From Polyangiaceae bacterium (lineage in GTDB: Bacteria > Myxococcota_A > Polyangia > Polyangiales > Polyangiaceae), in contig JAWKRG010000003.1 in assembly GCA_041389725.1 (NCBI GenBank), forward strand, positions 1,178,001 through 1,242,000: 64,000 nucleotides of DNA, in the 5' to 3' direction. The notes under the pieces are model-generated. The model worked only from the letters and a program-made list of their open reading frames with translations. It was not told the origin of the DNA and searched no databases. Each line of letters opens with the position of its first letter. Within the stretch, counting starts at the first letter, position 1. Position numbers and translations under genes: made by a program. Positions 16,523-25,099 of this stretch are shown one piece after another.

Positions 16523-18187
16523 ATGCGACTCGAGCCCGGCGACGTCATTGGCGGCAAGTACCGCGTCCTGCGCCTGATCGGCGATGGCGGAATGGGCGCC
16601 GTGTACGAGGCGCACCACCAGATGCTCGGCACCAACGTGGCGTTGAAGTTCCTCCACCCGGAGCTGGCCAAGCGCCCCGGCCTGTCGTCTCGCTTCCTAC
16701 AAGAGGCTCGGGTCTCGGCGCGAATTCAAAGCCCTCACGTCACGCGGGTAACGGACGTGGATCAGACGCCGAGCGGTGTCCCCTTCATCGTGATGGAGCT
16801 GCTGTCCGGTGAGTCGCTGCAGAGCCTGCTCGACCGCCGAAGCAAGCTCCCAAGAGACCAGGCCATCGATTTCGCGCTGCAGATCTTGGCAGGCCTGGAG
16901 GCTGCGCATGCACTGGGCGTCGTGCATCGCGACTTGAAGCCCGACAACGTCTTCATCACGCCAAGCACGGGCGGGCCCGTGGTGAAGCTGCTGGATTTCG
17001 GCATCGCCAAGCTCTACGACACCAGCGAGTACAAGAAGGGGTTGACGCGTCCGGGCGCCATCATGGGCACGCCGGAATACATGGCACCCGAGCAGCTCTA
17101 CTCTGCGGACAAGGTCGACCATCGCGCGGACTTGTACTCGCTTGGAGTGCTGCTCTACGAAATGCTTGCGGGCGAACGCCCCGCCTACGGCGATGATGCA
17201 GCGACCATCGTTGGCAAGGTGGCACAGGGCAAAGTCCGTCGCCTCAGCGAGCACGACAAGTCGCTATCGGGCGCGCTTGCCGAACTCGTCCATCGCGCGA
17301 TGGCACCCGAGAAGGACGCCCGCTTTGCCAGTGCTGCGGAGATGCGACTGGCGCTCGCGAACTTGGCGGGGGAGCTATCGCAGGCGGGACGCCTCGCGGC
17401 CACCCCACCGCCGTCCGCAGTGGCATCCTCGCCACCGCCCGCGCCCAAGCAGACCAAGACGGAAGAGCTTCCTCCCCTCGTGGTGAAGGAGACGCCCCGC
17501 AAGAGCGCAGTTCCCAAGACGCTTCCCCCGGAAGAGGACGACACCCAGCCGGCAGAGGAGGGTGCGCCCAAAGGAAGCACCCAGGAAGCATCGAAGGAGC
17601 TGATCGCGGAGATCTCGCGGCAGACCGCGCAGCGGCACGCAGTCCAGGAGCCGCGTACGGCACAGGGACCAGTGCCCGTGGCGGCGCAGCACGCGCACAT
17701 GCACGGACCGCCTCCGCAGATGCACGCGCCTCCGCCCGGTGCTTTTGGCCCCCCCCAGCCCCGAAAGCGTTCGGGTGGCGTGGGCGCGTTGGTCGCGCTG
17801 CTCTTGGGATTGCTGTTGACCGGTGGCGTCATCTTTCTCGTCGTCGCGCTGCGTGACAAGAAGGAGGACCCGGCCCCGATCAACCCGCTGGGTGACCCGA
17901 CACCCACGACCACGATCGCACCCCAGGGCGAGACGCCCGCTCCACAACCACCGCCTTTTGCGAATCCTGCGCCGAGCCCGACCCCGACGCCGCAAAAGCC
18001 GACGGGCGGCGGTCCCATCGTCACACCGAAGAAGGACGCGGGTGCTGCGGCGCAGGACGGTGGTCAAGCTACGCCGTTTCCCACTTTCCCATTGCCGAGC
18101 GGACTGCCCCCACTGCCGAGCGGACTGCCCCCGATCCCCACTACGATCCCACAGTTTCCCTGGAATCCCCCGCCGCCTCCGCCCTGA
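16523..18187 (+). CDS. Hanks-type Ser/Thr protein kinase with one membrane anchor (554 aa)
   Basis: Kinase domain residues 10-285: GDGGMGAVYEA glycine loop, Lys42 (VALKFL), HRDLKPDN with Asp137, DFG 158-160, GTPEYMAPEQ activation segment. All catalytic residues are present. A Pro/Ala/Glu-rich juxtamembrane region (290-410) includes HMHGPPPQMHAPPP. One transmembrane helix lies at about 416-440 (GVGALVALLLGLLLTGGVIF). The C-terminal 110 residues are Pro-rich (PTPTTTIAPQ, then PLPSGLPPLPSGLPPIPTTIP), predicted extracytoplasmic and disordered, with no PASTA domains. It is the standard myxobacterial PknB-like layout. The neighbouring Pro-rich membrane protein at 19140 has a similar TM/Pro-rich tail and could be a partner. 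Confidence 0.93.
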   Translation: MRLEPGDVIGGKYRVLRLIGDGGMGAVYEAHHQMLGTNVALKFLHPELAKRPGLSSRFLQEARVSARIQSPHVTRVTDVDQTPSGVPFIVMELLSGESLQSLLDRRSKLPRDQAIDFALQILAGLEAAHALGVVHRDLKPDNVFITPSTGGPVVKLLDFGIAKLYDTSEYKKGLTRPGAIMGTPEYMAPEQLYSADKVDHRADLYSLGVLLYEMLAGERPAYGDDAATIVGKVAQGKVRRLSEHDKSLSGALAELVHRAMAPEKDARFASAAEMRLALANLAGELSQAGRLAATPPPSAVASSPPPAPKQTKTEELPPLVVKETPRKSAVPKTLPPEEDDTQPAEEGAPKGSTQEASKELIAEISRQTAQRHAVQEPRTAQGPVPVAAQHAHMHGPPPQMHAPPPGAFGPPQPRKRSGGVGALVALLLGLLLTGGVIFLVVALRDKKEDPAPINPLGDPTPTTTIAPQGETPAPQPPPFANPAPSPTPTPQKPTGGGPIVTPKKDAGAAAQDGGQATPFPTFPLPSGLPPLPSGLPPIPTTIPQFPWNPPPPPP

Positions 18188-18311
18188 GAGCGACGCGATC
18201 TGTCCCCCGTCGGGGATCGGGAAGCCCGTCAGACGTCCCAACCCAATGCGACCCCCCTACAGGTGGATCGGAAACACGCTGGCAACGCAACTGAGCTAGG
18301 ACTGCTTCGCC

Positions 18312-19052
18312 ATGCAGAAGAAGCCAGGTGCCGGCTGGACCCGGGAGTTCAGCGAGAGCATGCCGAGAAGCTACCGCGGCGCGTTCGATGCGACGACGGT
18401 GGAGGCACACGCGCAGGTTGCGCTCGCCCGTGGCGATCACGCGGCCTTCGCGGGCCTGATGCCTGCCGACCGCGGTGCGCCGAGCAGCCTCTGCGTCGTG
18501 GCCGATGACCGCCCGGGGCTACTCGCCACGATCAGCGCAGCGCTCGTACTTTGCGACGTCGACGTGATCGACGCAGAAGCGCACACACGCCGAACCAGCG
18601 GTGGCCGCGCCGAAGCCGTGGATCTGTTCTGGGTGCGTCATGCATCCGAGGCGCGACGCGGAGAGCCGCTGACCGCGGAGGACGTCGACGCGATCAACTC
18701 GACGCTGCAAGGTTTGCTTTCGGGCCACGTAGATCCCGAGACGGCTCGCCCCCCGGAGGTGACGGAGCGCCCCGGTCCCGTCGAAACGACGGTTCGCTTC
18801 GTGGAAGGGGAGGACGGAAGCCTGTCAGTGCTGGAGGTCGAGACCGACGACCGCGGCGGCTTGCTGTTGGCCTTGGCGCGGGCGCTGTACCAGCAGCGCG
18901 TGCAGATCGAGCAATCCTCCGTCAAGACGCGAGGTGATCGCGTCCTGGATCGCTTCTCTCTGGTGGAACTCGACGGCGGGCAGATCTCGCCAGAACGACG
19001 ACTTTCCATCCAGGTAGCGGTACTCGGGGCGGTGGATCCGACGCGACGCTGA
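18312..19052 (+). CDS. stand-alone double-ACT-domain protein, GlnD-C-terminus-like (246 aa)
   Basis: Two ACT domains are visible. The first (about residues 58-125) has VVADDRPGLLATISAALVLCDVDVIDAEAHT; the second (about 160-235) has EVETDDRGGLLLALARALYQQRVQIEQSSVKTRGDRVLDRF. The D-R-P/G-G-L-L motif is the ligand-binding turn of the ACT domains at the C-terminus of GlnD, the PII uridylyltransferase, where they sense glutamine. No nucleotidyltransferase or HD domain is present, so this is not GlnD itself. An amino-acid-sensing regulator is inferred; the target is unknown. It sits between two Ser/Thr kinase genes. Confidence 0.85.
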   Translation: MQKKPGAGWTREFSESMPRSYRGAFDATTVEAHAQVALARGDHAAFAGLMPADRGAPSSLCVVADDRPGLLATISAALVLCDVDVIDAEAHTRRTSGGRAEAVDLFWVRHASEARRGEPLTAEDVDAINSTLQGLLSGHVDPETARPPEVTERPGPVETTVRFVEGEDGSLSVLEVETDDRGGLLLALARALYQQRVQIEQSSVKTRGDRVLDRFSLVELDGGQISPERRLSIQVAVLGAVDPTRR

Positions 19053-19139
19053 ATGCGCGCCGCACGCGCCCCGTCGAAAATGTGTCAAGATCCCACGGGA
19101 CTGGCGCCCCAGGGCAGAGTTGGCTAGAGCAGTACGGCG

Positions 19140-19946
19140 ATGAGCGACGGGAACGACTCCGGATCCAGCGGAGGCGGTAGGCCCACGGAGGCCATGACTG
19201 CCGTGTCCGATGACGGACAGCCCAAGCTCGCACCCTCGGGCACCGTGGTGCAGGACGAAACGGTCAACGACCCTGTCGAGGCCAACGCCAAGTACGCGAA
19301 GGCCGGGAAGACTCAACCCGGAGAGCCTCCACTTTTCGTGGGTGGTCCCGGTGCGTTCCCGGCACCCGGGGGCACGCAGCTGGGCGGAGCTCCACTGGGT
19401 GCCACGCCACCCATGCAGCAGCCAGCTCCGGCCTACGCGCCACCCGCAATGCGCGCTCCCCAACCTTACGCGCCACCAATCATTGCTGCCCCCATGCCTG
19501 CCGCGCGCCGAGGCGGAAGTTCGGGGTTGCTGATCGGTGGACTGGTTGGGCTGCTCGCGATCCTCGCGGGATTGATCGCGGTGGTGTTCGTCGTCCAGTC
19601 CAAGGGCAAGGACGATGACGCTTCGCCGCAAACCCTCGACTTGCCAGCGGGCCCGACCGAGGTGAAGTCCGAAGCACCCGAAGAGACTGCCGGAACGGAC
19701 CCAACGCCAACCGAGCCCGCGGTCGAGAGTCCATCCCCCGAACCAGCACCGGTTGCGAAACCGAGACCCGTCGTCGTGGCGCAGCCCAAGCCCAAGCCGA
19801 GTCCGACGCTGCCACCGGCACCTGCACCCCAACCGCAGACGCAGCCGCTACCGCCTCCACCTGCGCCCGCGCCGGCACCCGCGCCCGGCCCCGCGCCGCC
19901 GCCCTCACCTACGAAGGGCCGATTGAAGCTGCCGAAGGCGAAGTAG
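19140..19946 (+). CDS. Pro/Ala-rich single-pass membrane protein (268 aa)
   Basis: The first 120 residues are low-complexity (Gly/Pro/Thr). One transmembrane helix lies at about residues 125-148 (SSGLLIGGLVGLLAILAGLI). The C-terminal 120 residues are Pro/Ala/Glu-rich with poly-PAPAPAPG at the end and a basic tail (KGRLKLPKAK). No enzymatic domain is visible. The architecture, a cytoplasmic disordered segment followed by one helix and a Pro-rich extracytoplasmic tail, resembles the non-kinase half of the kinase at 16523. A TAGAGC hexamer at 19125-19130 is a possible -10. Function unknown. Confidence 0.75.
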   Translation: MSDGNDSGSSGGGRPTEAMTAVSDDGQPKLAPSGTVVQDETVNDPVEANAKYAKAGKTQPGEPPLFVGGPGAFPAPGGTQLGGAPLGATPPMQQPAPAYAPPAMRAPQPYAPPIIAAPMPAARRGGSSGLLIGGLVGLLAILAGLIAVVFVVQSKGKDDDASPQTLDLPAGPTEVKSEAPEETAGTDPTPTEPAVESPSPEPAPVAKPRPVVVAQPKPKPSPTLPPAPAPQPQTQPLPPPPAPAPAPAPGPAPPPSPTKGRLKLPKAK

Positions 19947-19991
19947 CGGGGAACTCCTGGCGAGTTCAGCCCGCGCGTGCAGCCGGGCCGC

Positions 19992-21371
19992 TCAGCCGCG
20001 CCGCATGCCGGAGCTGCGCACCTGTTGTTCCAGGTTGCGAAAGCGTTCGGCCAGGGCGCGCACGAGCTTGCTGCTCCAGCCCTCGATGCCAAGCTCTTCG
20101 CTCATGGTGCGCTTGTCGAGCACGAGCACCGTGACTTGTTCGATGGCTTCTACGCTCGCCGCTCGTGGTTCGTCCAGGAGCAGCGCCATCTCACCAAAGA
20201 CGTCACCAGCCTCCATGGTACCGAGGGTCTCGTCACCGTCCTCCAGTTTGCGAAAGACTCGGCAACGTCCGCTGACGATCATGTAGGCCGTGTCACCCAC
20301 GTCGCCTTCGCGCATGATCAGCGTGCCAGGCATGAACACCTGGCTCGGGAGGTAGAGGCCACCGCGCAAGAAGCGGCGCACGTCTTCCTGGAGTTCGAGC
20401 ACCGACTGGAAGCGGTCTTTGGGATCGGGGGCGACGGCGCGCTCGACGATGGCGGCAAGGCGCTTGGAGATGTCCAAGCCAAAGGTGACGGCCGCGATCG
20501 GCACCACCTTGCCCGCCGCAGCAGCCTTGAGAATGGACTTTGCGGTCTTGTGCTCGCCGTAGGGTGTTTTTCCGCTGACGATTTCGTAGAGCAGTGCGCC
20601 CAGCCCGAAAACGTCGGAACGTTCGTCCATGTCGGCGGGATTGCCCCGCGCCTGCTCGGGCGCCATGTACGCCGGTGTGCCCACGGGGCCCGGCGCCTCC
20701 ATCTGCGAATCTTCCCCCGACGCGGGTCGCGTCTTGGTCAGACGCGCCAGGCCGAAGTCCATGAGGTAGACCTGGCCAAAGTTCGCGATCATGACGTTGT
20801 CGGGCTTGAGGTCGCGGTGAATGACACCGCGGTAGTGCGCGTAGGCAACCGCGTCGCAGACCTTGAGAAAGATCTCCAGACCGTCTTGCAGGCGCTTGGT
20901 AGAGCCCACGGGATGCTCCTCGTCATGCAGCCACACATCCAGCCCCACGCCTTGCACCAGCTTCATGGTGAAGTAGGGCACGCCTTCGGGGCTGATCGAC
21001 AGCTCGTGCACGGGAACGATGTTCGGATGCTCGAGCTGTCCGGTGATCTGCGCTTCGGCGACGAAACCGTCACGGTACATGGGCACTTGCGACAGCTTGG
21101 CGTCCAGGCGCTTCAACGCGACGGGACGGAGCAGGTTGCGGTCCATGGCGGGGTGGATCCGACCCATGCCGCCACGCCCGAGCTCGGGATGCACGGCAAG
21201 GTTGTGCGGGGTGGGAATGACCTCCCCGCGGATCTCCTTTTCGTTGACGGCGTGGCGATAGGCCACGGGGATCTGTTCGATCACGCAAACGGGCTCGAGC
21301 TGAACGCCCTTGTGGTCGCTGGCCAAGCTGCACTCCTCTCGCGCGGCGCTGGGCGATCCGCGCGGCGCCAT
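19992..21371 (-). CDS. Ser/Thr protein kinase fused to a C-terminal cyclic-nucleotide-binding domain (459 aa)
   Basis: Kinase domain about residues 58-335: GRGGMG loop, Lys87 (VALKRL), HRDLKPDN with Asp187, DFG 205-207, GTPAYMAPEQ. Residues 340-435 form a cyclic-nucleotide-binding (CAP_ED) fold: FMPGTLIMREGDVGDTAYMI, VSGRCRVFR, then the phosphate-binding cassette VFGEMALLLDEPRAAS. The Gly-Glu and Arg-Ala needed to bind cAMP or cGMP are present. There is no transmembrane helix, so it is cytosolic. The order kinase-then-CNB is the reverse of eukaryotic PKG. The prediction is a kinase gated by cyclic nucleotide. The ATG at 21371 is the longest start; a start nearer residue 18-25 is possible because the first residues are not conserved-looking. 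Confidence 0.9.
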   Translation of the reverse strand: MAPRGSPSAAREECSLASDHKGVQLEPVCVIEQIPVAYRHAVNEKEIRGEVIPTPHNLAVHPELGRGGMGRIHPAMDRNLLRPVALKRLDAKLSQVPMYRDGFVAEAQITGQLEHPNIVPVHELSISPEGVPYFTMKLVQGVGLDVWLHDEEHPVGSTKRLQDGLEIFLKVCDAVAYAHYRGVIHRDLKPDNVMIANFGQVYLMDFGLARLTKTRPASGEDSQMEAPGPVGTPAYMAPEQARGNPADMDERSDVFGLGALLYEIVSGKTPYGEHKTAKSILKAAAAGKVVPIAAVTFGLDISKRLAAIVERAVAPDPKDRFQSVLELQEDVRRFLRGGLYLPSQVFMPGTLIMREGDVGDTAYMIVSGRCRVFRKLEDGDETLGTMEAGDVFGEMALLLDEPRAASVEAIEQVTVLVLDKRTMSEELGIEGWSSKLVRALAERFRNLEQQVRSSGMRRG

Positions 21372-21422
21372 GGTAGCAGCAAAATTCGGCGCCGAGTCCC
21401 TCGGCGGCGCTAGGCTTGGCTC

Positions 21423-21926
21423 ATGCCCGCCGCGCTTCGCCCCGCCCGAGCCGAAGACCTACCTACCATCGTCGCCATCTACAATCATGCCGTCGAAAGC
21501 GGTGTCGCCACCTTCGATCTAGAGCCGGTGACGGTAGCGGAGCGCGAACCTTGGCTTGCCGCCTTTGGGGAGAAGTATCCACTGTTCGTTGCGGAACTGG
21601 AGACGCAGGTCGTTGGGTTCGCCTACTATTCGAAGTTCCGTGAAAAGCCCGGCTACCTCCACACCGTGGAGGTGACCGTCTACGTCGACCCGCCGGCGCA
21701 AGGCCTAGGCGTTGGCAGTGAGCTGCTCCAAGCGTTGGTGGCGCACGCGCGAGAGCGGGACGTGCACGTAATGGTGGCGGTGCTTGGTGGAGACAACCCA
21801 GCCAGCCTCGCCCTGCATGCCAAGGCTGGCTTTCACATCGTTGGGCAACTGTACGAAGTCGGCCGCAAGTTCGGGCGCTGGGTCGACATCACCTTGATGC
21901 AAAAGACGATTTCAGCCGGTCAGTGA
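21423..21926 (+). CDS. GNAT N-acetyltransferase, phosphinothricin-acetyltransferase-like (167 aa)
   Basis: The protein has family length and the features of PAT/Bar-type acetyltransferases: LRPARAEDLPTIVAIYNHAV at the N-terminus, EVTVYVDPPAQGLGVGSELL (the acetyl-CoA-binding Q/R-x-x-G-x-G/A motif with flanking strand), and DNPASLALHAKAGFHIVGQL near the C-terminus. The likely reaction is acetyl-CoA-dependent N-acetylation of a small amine such as phosphinothricin, methionine sulfone or a related amino acid; the true substrate is not readable. A TAGGCT hexamer (21411-21416) ends 7 nt before the ATG and no Shine-Dalgarno is present. The stop overlaps the converging neighbour by a few bases. Confidence 0.9.
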   Translation: MPAALRPARAEDLPTIVAIYNHAVESGVATFDLEPVTVAEREPWLAAFGEKYPLFVAELETQVVGFAYYSKFREKPGYLHTVEVTVYVDPPAQGLGVGSELLQALVAHARERDVHVMVAVLGGDNPASLALHAKAGFHIVGQLYEVGRKFGRWVDITLMQKTISAGQ

Positions 21927-22954
21927 TGCTTGGCGCGCGTGAACGCCCAGTCAGGGTGCGGAGTTGGCTTCACGCTGCGGTCCATGGCTGGAGTACCCCA
22001 AGCTGGTTCCAGGATCTCCGTCACGATGCGCGGCATGTGAAAGAGCTGAGCGCAGTGGCCCAGCTTGTCCTTGCCCAAGAAACCCCAGACGTGGAGCCCC
22101 CGCTCGTCCAACGTCGAAGTTGGTCCAAAGGGATCTGACCCGGGCTCGACGGTCTTCGCTCGAAGCCCGAGCTCCTCCAAGAGCTGCCGGGCCGTCGTGC
22201 CCGTCGCCGGGAAGGTGAAGGGGTCCACAGCGCTGTGAGTGAGCACGAACAGCCCGTCGCCACGACGCGCGCGATCCGCCAGCGCGATCTCTCGCTTGAT
22301 GAAGCGGGCATCGAGGGAACTCGTTTGCTGCTCACGTCGCGCGCCCTGTTTCCAGGCTCCGTGAAGACCGTCGAGGATCACGACGGCGTCGATGCCTTCC
22401 TGTTGCTGCTCGAGAAGCTTGGACACGGCGACGCCTCCTGCGCTCCAAGCCGTCAGCGCAAGGTGGCGAATGTGGGCTCTCTCGTCCCCAGATTGTTTTT
22501 GTAGCGCGCGCTCGATGGACTTTCGCAGCTGAGGAAACACCAGCTTCGACCCTAGCGTCTTCATATAGGGACCCGCGCCGCCCGTGCCCTTGTCGATCAG
22601 CACCAGGGAAACGCCCCGGGCGGTGGGCACGAGCAGCTTGCGCACGGCGTCCGCTCCGTGAAGATGAACGATGACGTCGTAGCCCATGTCCGCGGTGTGT
22701 CCCCCCTTCTGCGGAATGAGCATCTTGCCCATCACCAACTGATGAAAGGGACCATAGGGTCCGAGCCCAAGTCGATCAGGCGGGTTGCATTCGTTGAAGC
22801 CCTTCGCTCGCGCTTCGTCGTCGAGCGGGGATGGCGCGGGCGCGGGCGGTGGCTTGCGAACGGCGGGCACGGCGGGCACCCGCAAATGCGCCAGCGCGGC
22901 GACCTGGGCGTCGGCTTCGCGGCAGCCAAAGCAGGCCAACACCACCAAAAGCAT
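21920..22954 (-). CDS. alpha/beta-hydrolase-like lipoprotein (344 aa)
   Basis: The ATG at 22954 gives MLLVVLACFGC, a minimal lipoprotein signal. The mature part shows an alpha/beta-hydrolase pattern: DVIVHLHGADA (oxyanion strand with HG), then LALTAWSAGGVAV, the nucleophile elbow with Ser in W-S-A-G-G, followed by DAVVILDGLHGAW. A late His (LGHCAQLFHMPR) may complete the triad. It resembles esterase/PHB-depolymerase-like or peptidase-like hydrolases, but the substrate is unknown. The frame stays open to 23266, and an alternative GTG start with an extra hydrophobic segment exists (about 78 codons in), but the short lipoprotein signal is the simplest reading. Confidence 0.78.
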   Translation of the reverse strand: MLLVVLACFGCREADAQVAALAHLRVPAVPAVRKPPPAPAPSPLDDEARAKGFNECNPPDRLGLGPYGPFHQLVMGKMLIPQKGGHTADMGYDVIVHLHGADAVRKLLVPTARGVSLVLIDKGTGGAGPYMKTLGSKLVFPQLRKSIERALQKQSGDERAHIRHLALTAWSAGGVAVSKLLEQQQEGIDAVVILDGLHGAWKQGARREQQTSSLDARFIKREIALADRARRGDGLFVLTHSAVDPFTFPATGTTARQLLEELGLRAKTVEPGSDPFGPTSTLDERGLHVWGFLGKDKLGHCAQLFHMPRIVTEILEPAWGTPAMDRSVKPTPHPDWAFTRAKHH

Positions 22955-23157
22955 CAAGGTGGTATTCGCTGCGCGCGGGCGGCCAGCGGCGCCCCCGACG
23001 AACGCTATCACCGAAGCGGCCAAGGAGAACACGAGGAAGCGAGGGCGATTCAATTCAGTCCACGGGGGCCGGCTGCGAACGGTGGAACCGCCAGAAGGAC
23101 GGCGAGTTCGTGTACCCCGATGCATCCTACACGACGACGCAGCTCGGCTGGCCCGAG

Positions 23158-23186
23158 TTCTCAATCGGTCGCAGTTCGCGTACATC
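23158..23186 (+). promoter_or_regulatory. possible promoter of the Tat-exported glycosidase
   Basis: TTCTCA (23158-23163), 17-nt spacer, TACATC (23181-23186), then the GTG start at 23193, again 7 nt after the hexamer. The -35 matches 4 of 6 consensus bases. Confidence 0.4.
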
Positions 23187-23192
23187 AGTCGT

Positions 23193-24563
23193 GTGGCGAG
23201 TCGGCGGCAGTTCTTCGGCCAAGTGGGCGCGGCCGCTGGAGCAGTGTTGCTCGACGGTTGCGGCATCGACGAACCCCTCCTTTCTGCCGCTCCGCGCCCA
23301 GAGTTCTACCTGGGCGTTGGCATCGAGAACACCTGGATGGTCCAGGCCGATCCGGAGAAGGACGGAAGCCGCCGCGTCCTGGACGAATACGCCCTGACGG
23401 GGCACGACGCCCAGTGGCGCGACGACCTGCTGTTGGTGGCGGGGTTGGGCGCCAATTGCGTGCGCTACAGCTTACCGTGGCCGCGCGTCGAGGTCGCGCC
23501 GCGCGTCTACGAGTTTGGCGCGTTGAGGCGACGCCTGGAGTACCTCGCCTCCCTGGGCCTCGTTCCGATCCTAGACCTGATCCACTACGGGACTCCGGCA
23601 TGGATGCAGGACGGCATCGCTGATCCCCGCTTCGTAGACGCTCTGGGAGACTATGCGCGGGCCACGGCTGAGCACCTGGGCGACGTGGTGACGCATTTCA
23701 CTCCGTACAACGAACCGCAAGTTGCCGCAGTGTTGTGTGGGGCTACAGGCACCTGGCCACCGTACGCGAGCAGCCCCACCGCGTATGCGGAGCTTGGCGT
23801 GCGCATCGCGCGCGCCATGATTACCTGCTCGCGCGGACTCCGCAGCGCGCTGCCTCACGCCACTCTCGTTTCCGCCGACCCAGTCAACTGGCAATTGGCG
23901 GACGCATTCTTTCCGGACCTCGCTGAGACCGACCCGTCCAGCGAAGCCCTGCGTGCTGCGGTGGGCAGCTTTCCTGCATGTCTAGCGTACGGAAAGGTGC
24001 CGCTGCAGCATCCGCTGGCAAAGCTGCTGACGGACCTGAGCGTGCCCGCTGCGGATCTCGCATGGCTCGAAGAGAACGGCGAGCGTCCGGACATCTTCGG
24101 CTACAACCACTATCCGGACATCGTCGACTACTCCCACGGCCCCGACTTCACACTGGGAGGTTCAATCCCGCTAGCCCAAGCAGCTCGAGCCGCCAGCGCG
24201 CGCGTGGAGCTGGGCCTTCGCCGCGCGCAGGCCTACTTCGGAGGCCGCATCTACTTGTCCGAAACGAGCGCCGGGCTCAGCGCCGAAGCTCGCGCTGCCT
24301 ATGCCACCGCCCTGGGCGAACTCGTCGAGGGATTGCGCGGCAGCGGCTTTCCAATCGTCGGACTCAATTGGTGGCCCCTCGTGCAAGCCGTGCAGTGGGA
24401 GTACCGCGACATGGTGGCGGAGCCCGTCTCCGAGTTCTTCACCCCTGGGGGCTGGAACAACGCGCTCTACGACGTCGTCGCGCGTCCCGACGGGTCCTTG
24501 GCGCGAGTCGCGAATCCCGCCGCAACCGCCTTTCGAAACCTGGCGGCGCTGCTGAGGCGCTGA
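23193..24563 (+). CDS. Tat-exported GH1-like glycoside hydrolase (456 aa)
   Basis: The N-terminus SRRQFFGQVGAAAGAVLLDGC is a twin-arginine signal that also ends in a possible lipobox. The rest is a TIM-barrel glycosidase of clan A: RYSLPWPRVEV and FGALRRRLEYLASLGLVPIL (early barrel), HFTPYNEP with acid/base Glu174, FGYNHYPDI, YLSETSAGL with candidate nucleophile Glu357, and NWWPLVQAVQWEYRD near the end. The NEP and SET motifs correspond to TFNEP and TENG of family GH1; overall similarity is to the GH1/GH5-like beta-glycosidases sometimes annotated with sugar-reductase names. Exported folded enzyme, substrate unknown. The start is GTG, chosen by the signal peptide; the longer open frame to 22785 is antisense to the divergent lipoprotein. 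Confidence 0.85.
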   Translation: MASRRQFFGQVGAAAGAVLLDGCGIDEPLLSAAPRPEFYLGVGIENTWMVQADPEKDGSRRVLDEYALTGHDAQWRDDLLLVAGLGANCVRYSLPWPRVEVAPRVYEFGALRRRLEYLASLGLVPILDLIHYGTPAWMQDGIADPRFVDALGDYARATAEHLGDVVTHFTPYNEPQVAAVLCGATGTWPPYASSPTAYAELGVRIARAMITCSRGLRSALPHATLVSADPVNWQLADAFFPDLAETDPSSEALRAAVGSFPACLAYGKVPLQHPLAKLLTDLSVPAADLAWLEENGERPDIFGYNHYPDIVDYSHGPDFTLGGSIPLAQAARAASARVELGLRRAQAYFGGRIYLSETSAGLSAEARAAYATALGELVEGLRGSGFPIVGLNWWPLVQAVQWEYRDMVAEPVSEFFTPGGWNNALYDVVARPDGSLARVANPAATAFRNLAALLRR

Positions 24564-24598
24564 CTTCCTCTGCCAAGCGGTTGTTTCTGGACGGGCCC

Positions 24599-25099
24599 TC
24601 AGTCCACAGGAGCCAGGTGGGCCACGCAACGTCCCTGCCGACAGAGGCCAAGCCAGTCCGCGGTGGAGTGCTCACACTTGGGGCACTTTACGGCGAGGCA
24701 ACGCCTGCTCGCACAGCGATCTTCCTTGGCCTTCAGCGCGCGCTTGTTGAGGGCGTACACTTCACGGCAGTTGCACTGGCAGCAACCCTCCCAAGTCGTG
24801 ATGGCGCAATCCGCGTCGGTCTCGCAGCGCTCCTCCTCGGCAACCGGCGTAGCAGACGGTATCGCTACTGCGGCCGTGCTGGACGCGACCGTGCTGGACG
24901 CGACCGTGCTGGACGCGGAAGCCACTTCCACGGGCTGCGCCTGCGGCGCAGCCGCAGGCTCGTCGTGCGCACTGGTTGTCGAACCTCGAGGCGCATTCGT
25001 GCCAGCGCTCGTACAGGCCACGGCCCAGAGCGCGATGACTAGCACTCGCCGGAGCAGCCGCGTCCGTGCCGGCTGTCGTCTATGTGTGTGCGCCGTCAC
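24599..25099 (-). CDS. small lipoprotein with cysteine-rich C-terminus (166 aa)
   Basis: The signal LVIALWAVAC ends at about Cys29. A Ser/Ala/Thr/Pro-rich linker with a repeated ASSTV motif follows. The C-terminal 75 residues hold 14 cysteines, including CETDADCAITTWEGCCQCNC and CPKCEHS. The motif C-E-x-D-x-D-C is common in myxobacterial secreted proteins. Function unknown. Its ATG overlaps the stop of the upstream LamG gene by 4 bp, so it is the second gene of that operon. Confidence 0.82.
   Translation of the reverse strand: MTAHTHRRQPARTRLLRRVLVIALWAVACTSAGTNAPRGSTTSAHDEPAAAPQAQPVEVASASSTVASSTVASSTAAVAIPSATPVAEEERCETDADCAITTWEGCCQCNCREVYALNKRALKAKEDRCASRRCLAVKCPKCEHSTADWLGLCRQGRCVAHLAPVD

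Noticed and set aside
19955..19975. GAACTC...GAGTTC hairpin after the Pro-rich membrane protein gene
   Set aside because: Only a 6-bp stem and no T-run; too weak to call a terminator.
19977..21413. 478-codon plus-strand frame
   Set aside because: Antisense to the kinase-CNB gene, which has all catalytic motifs.
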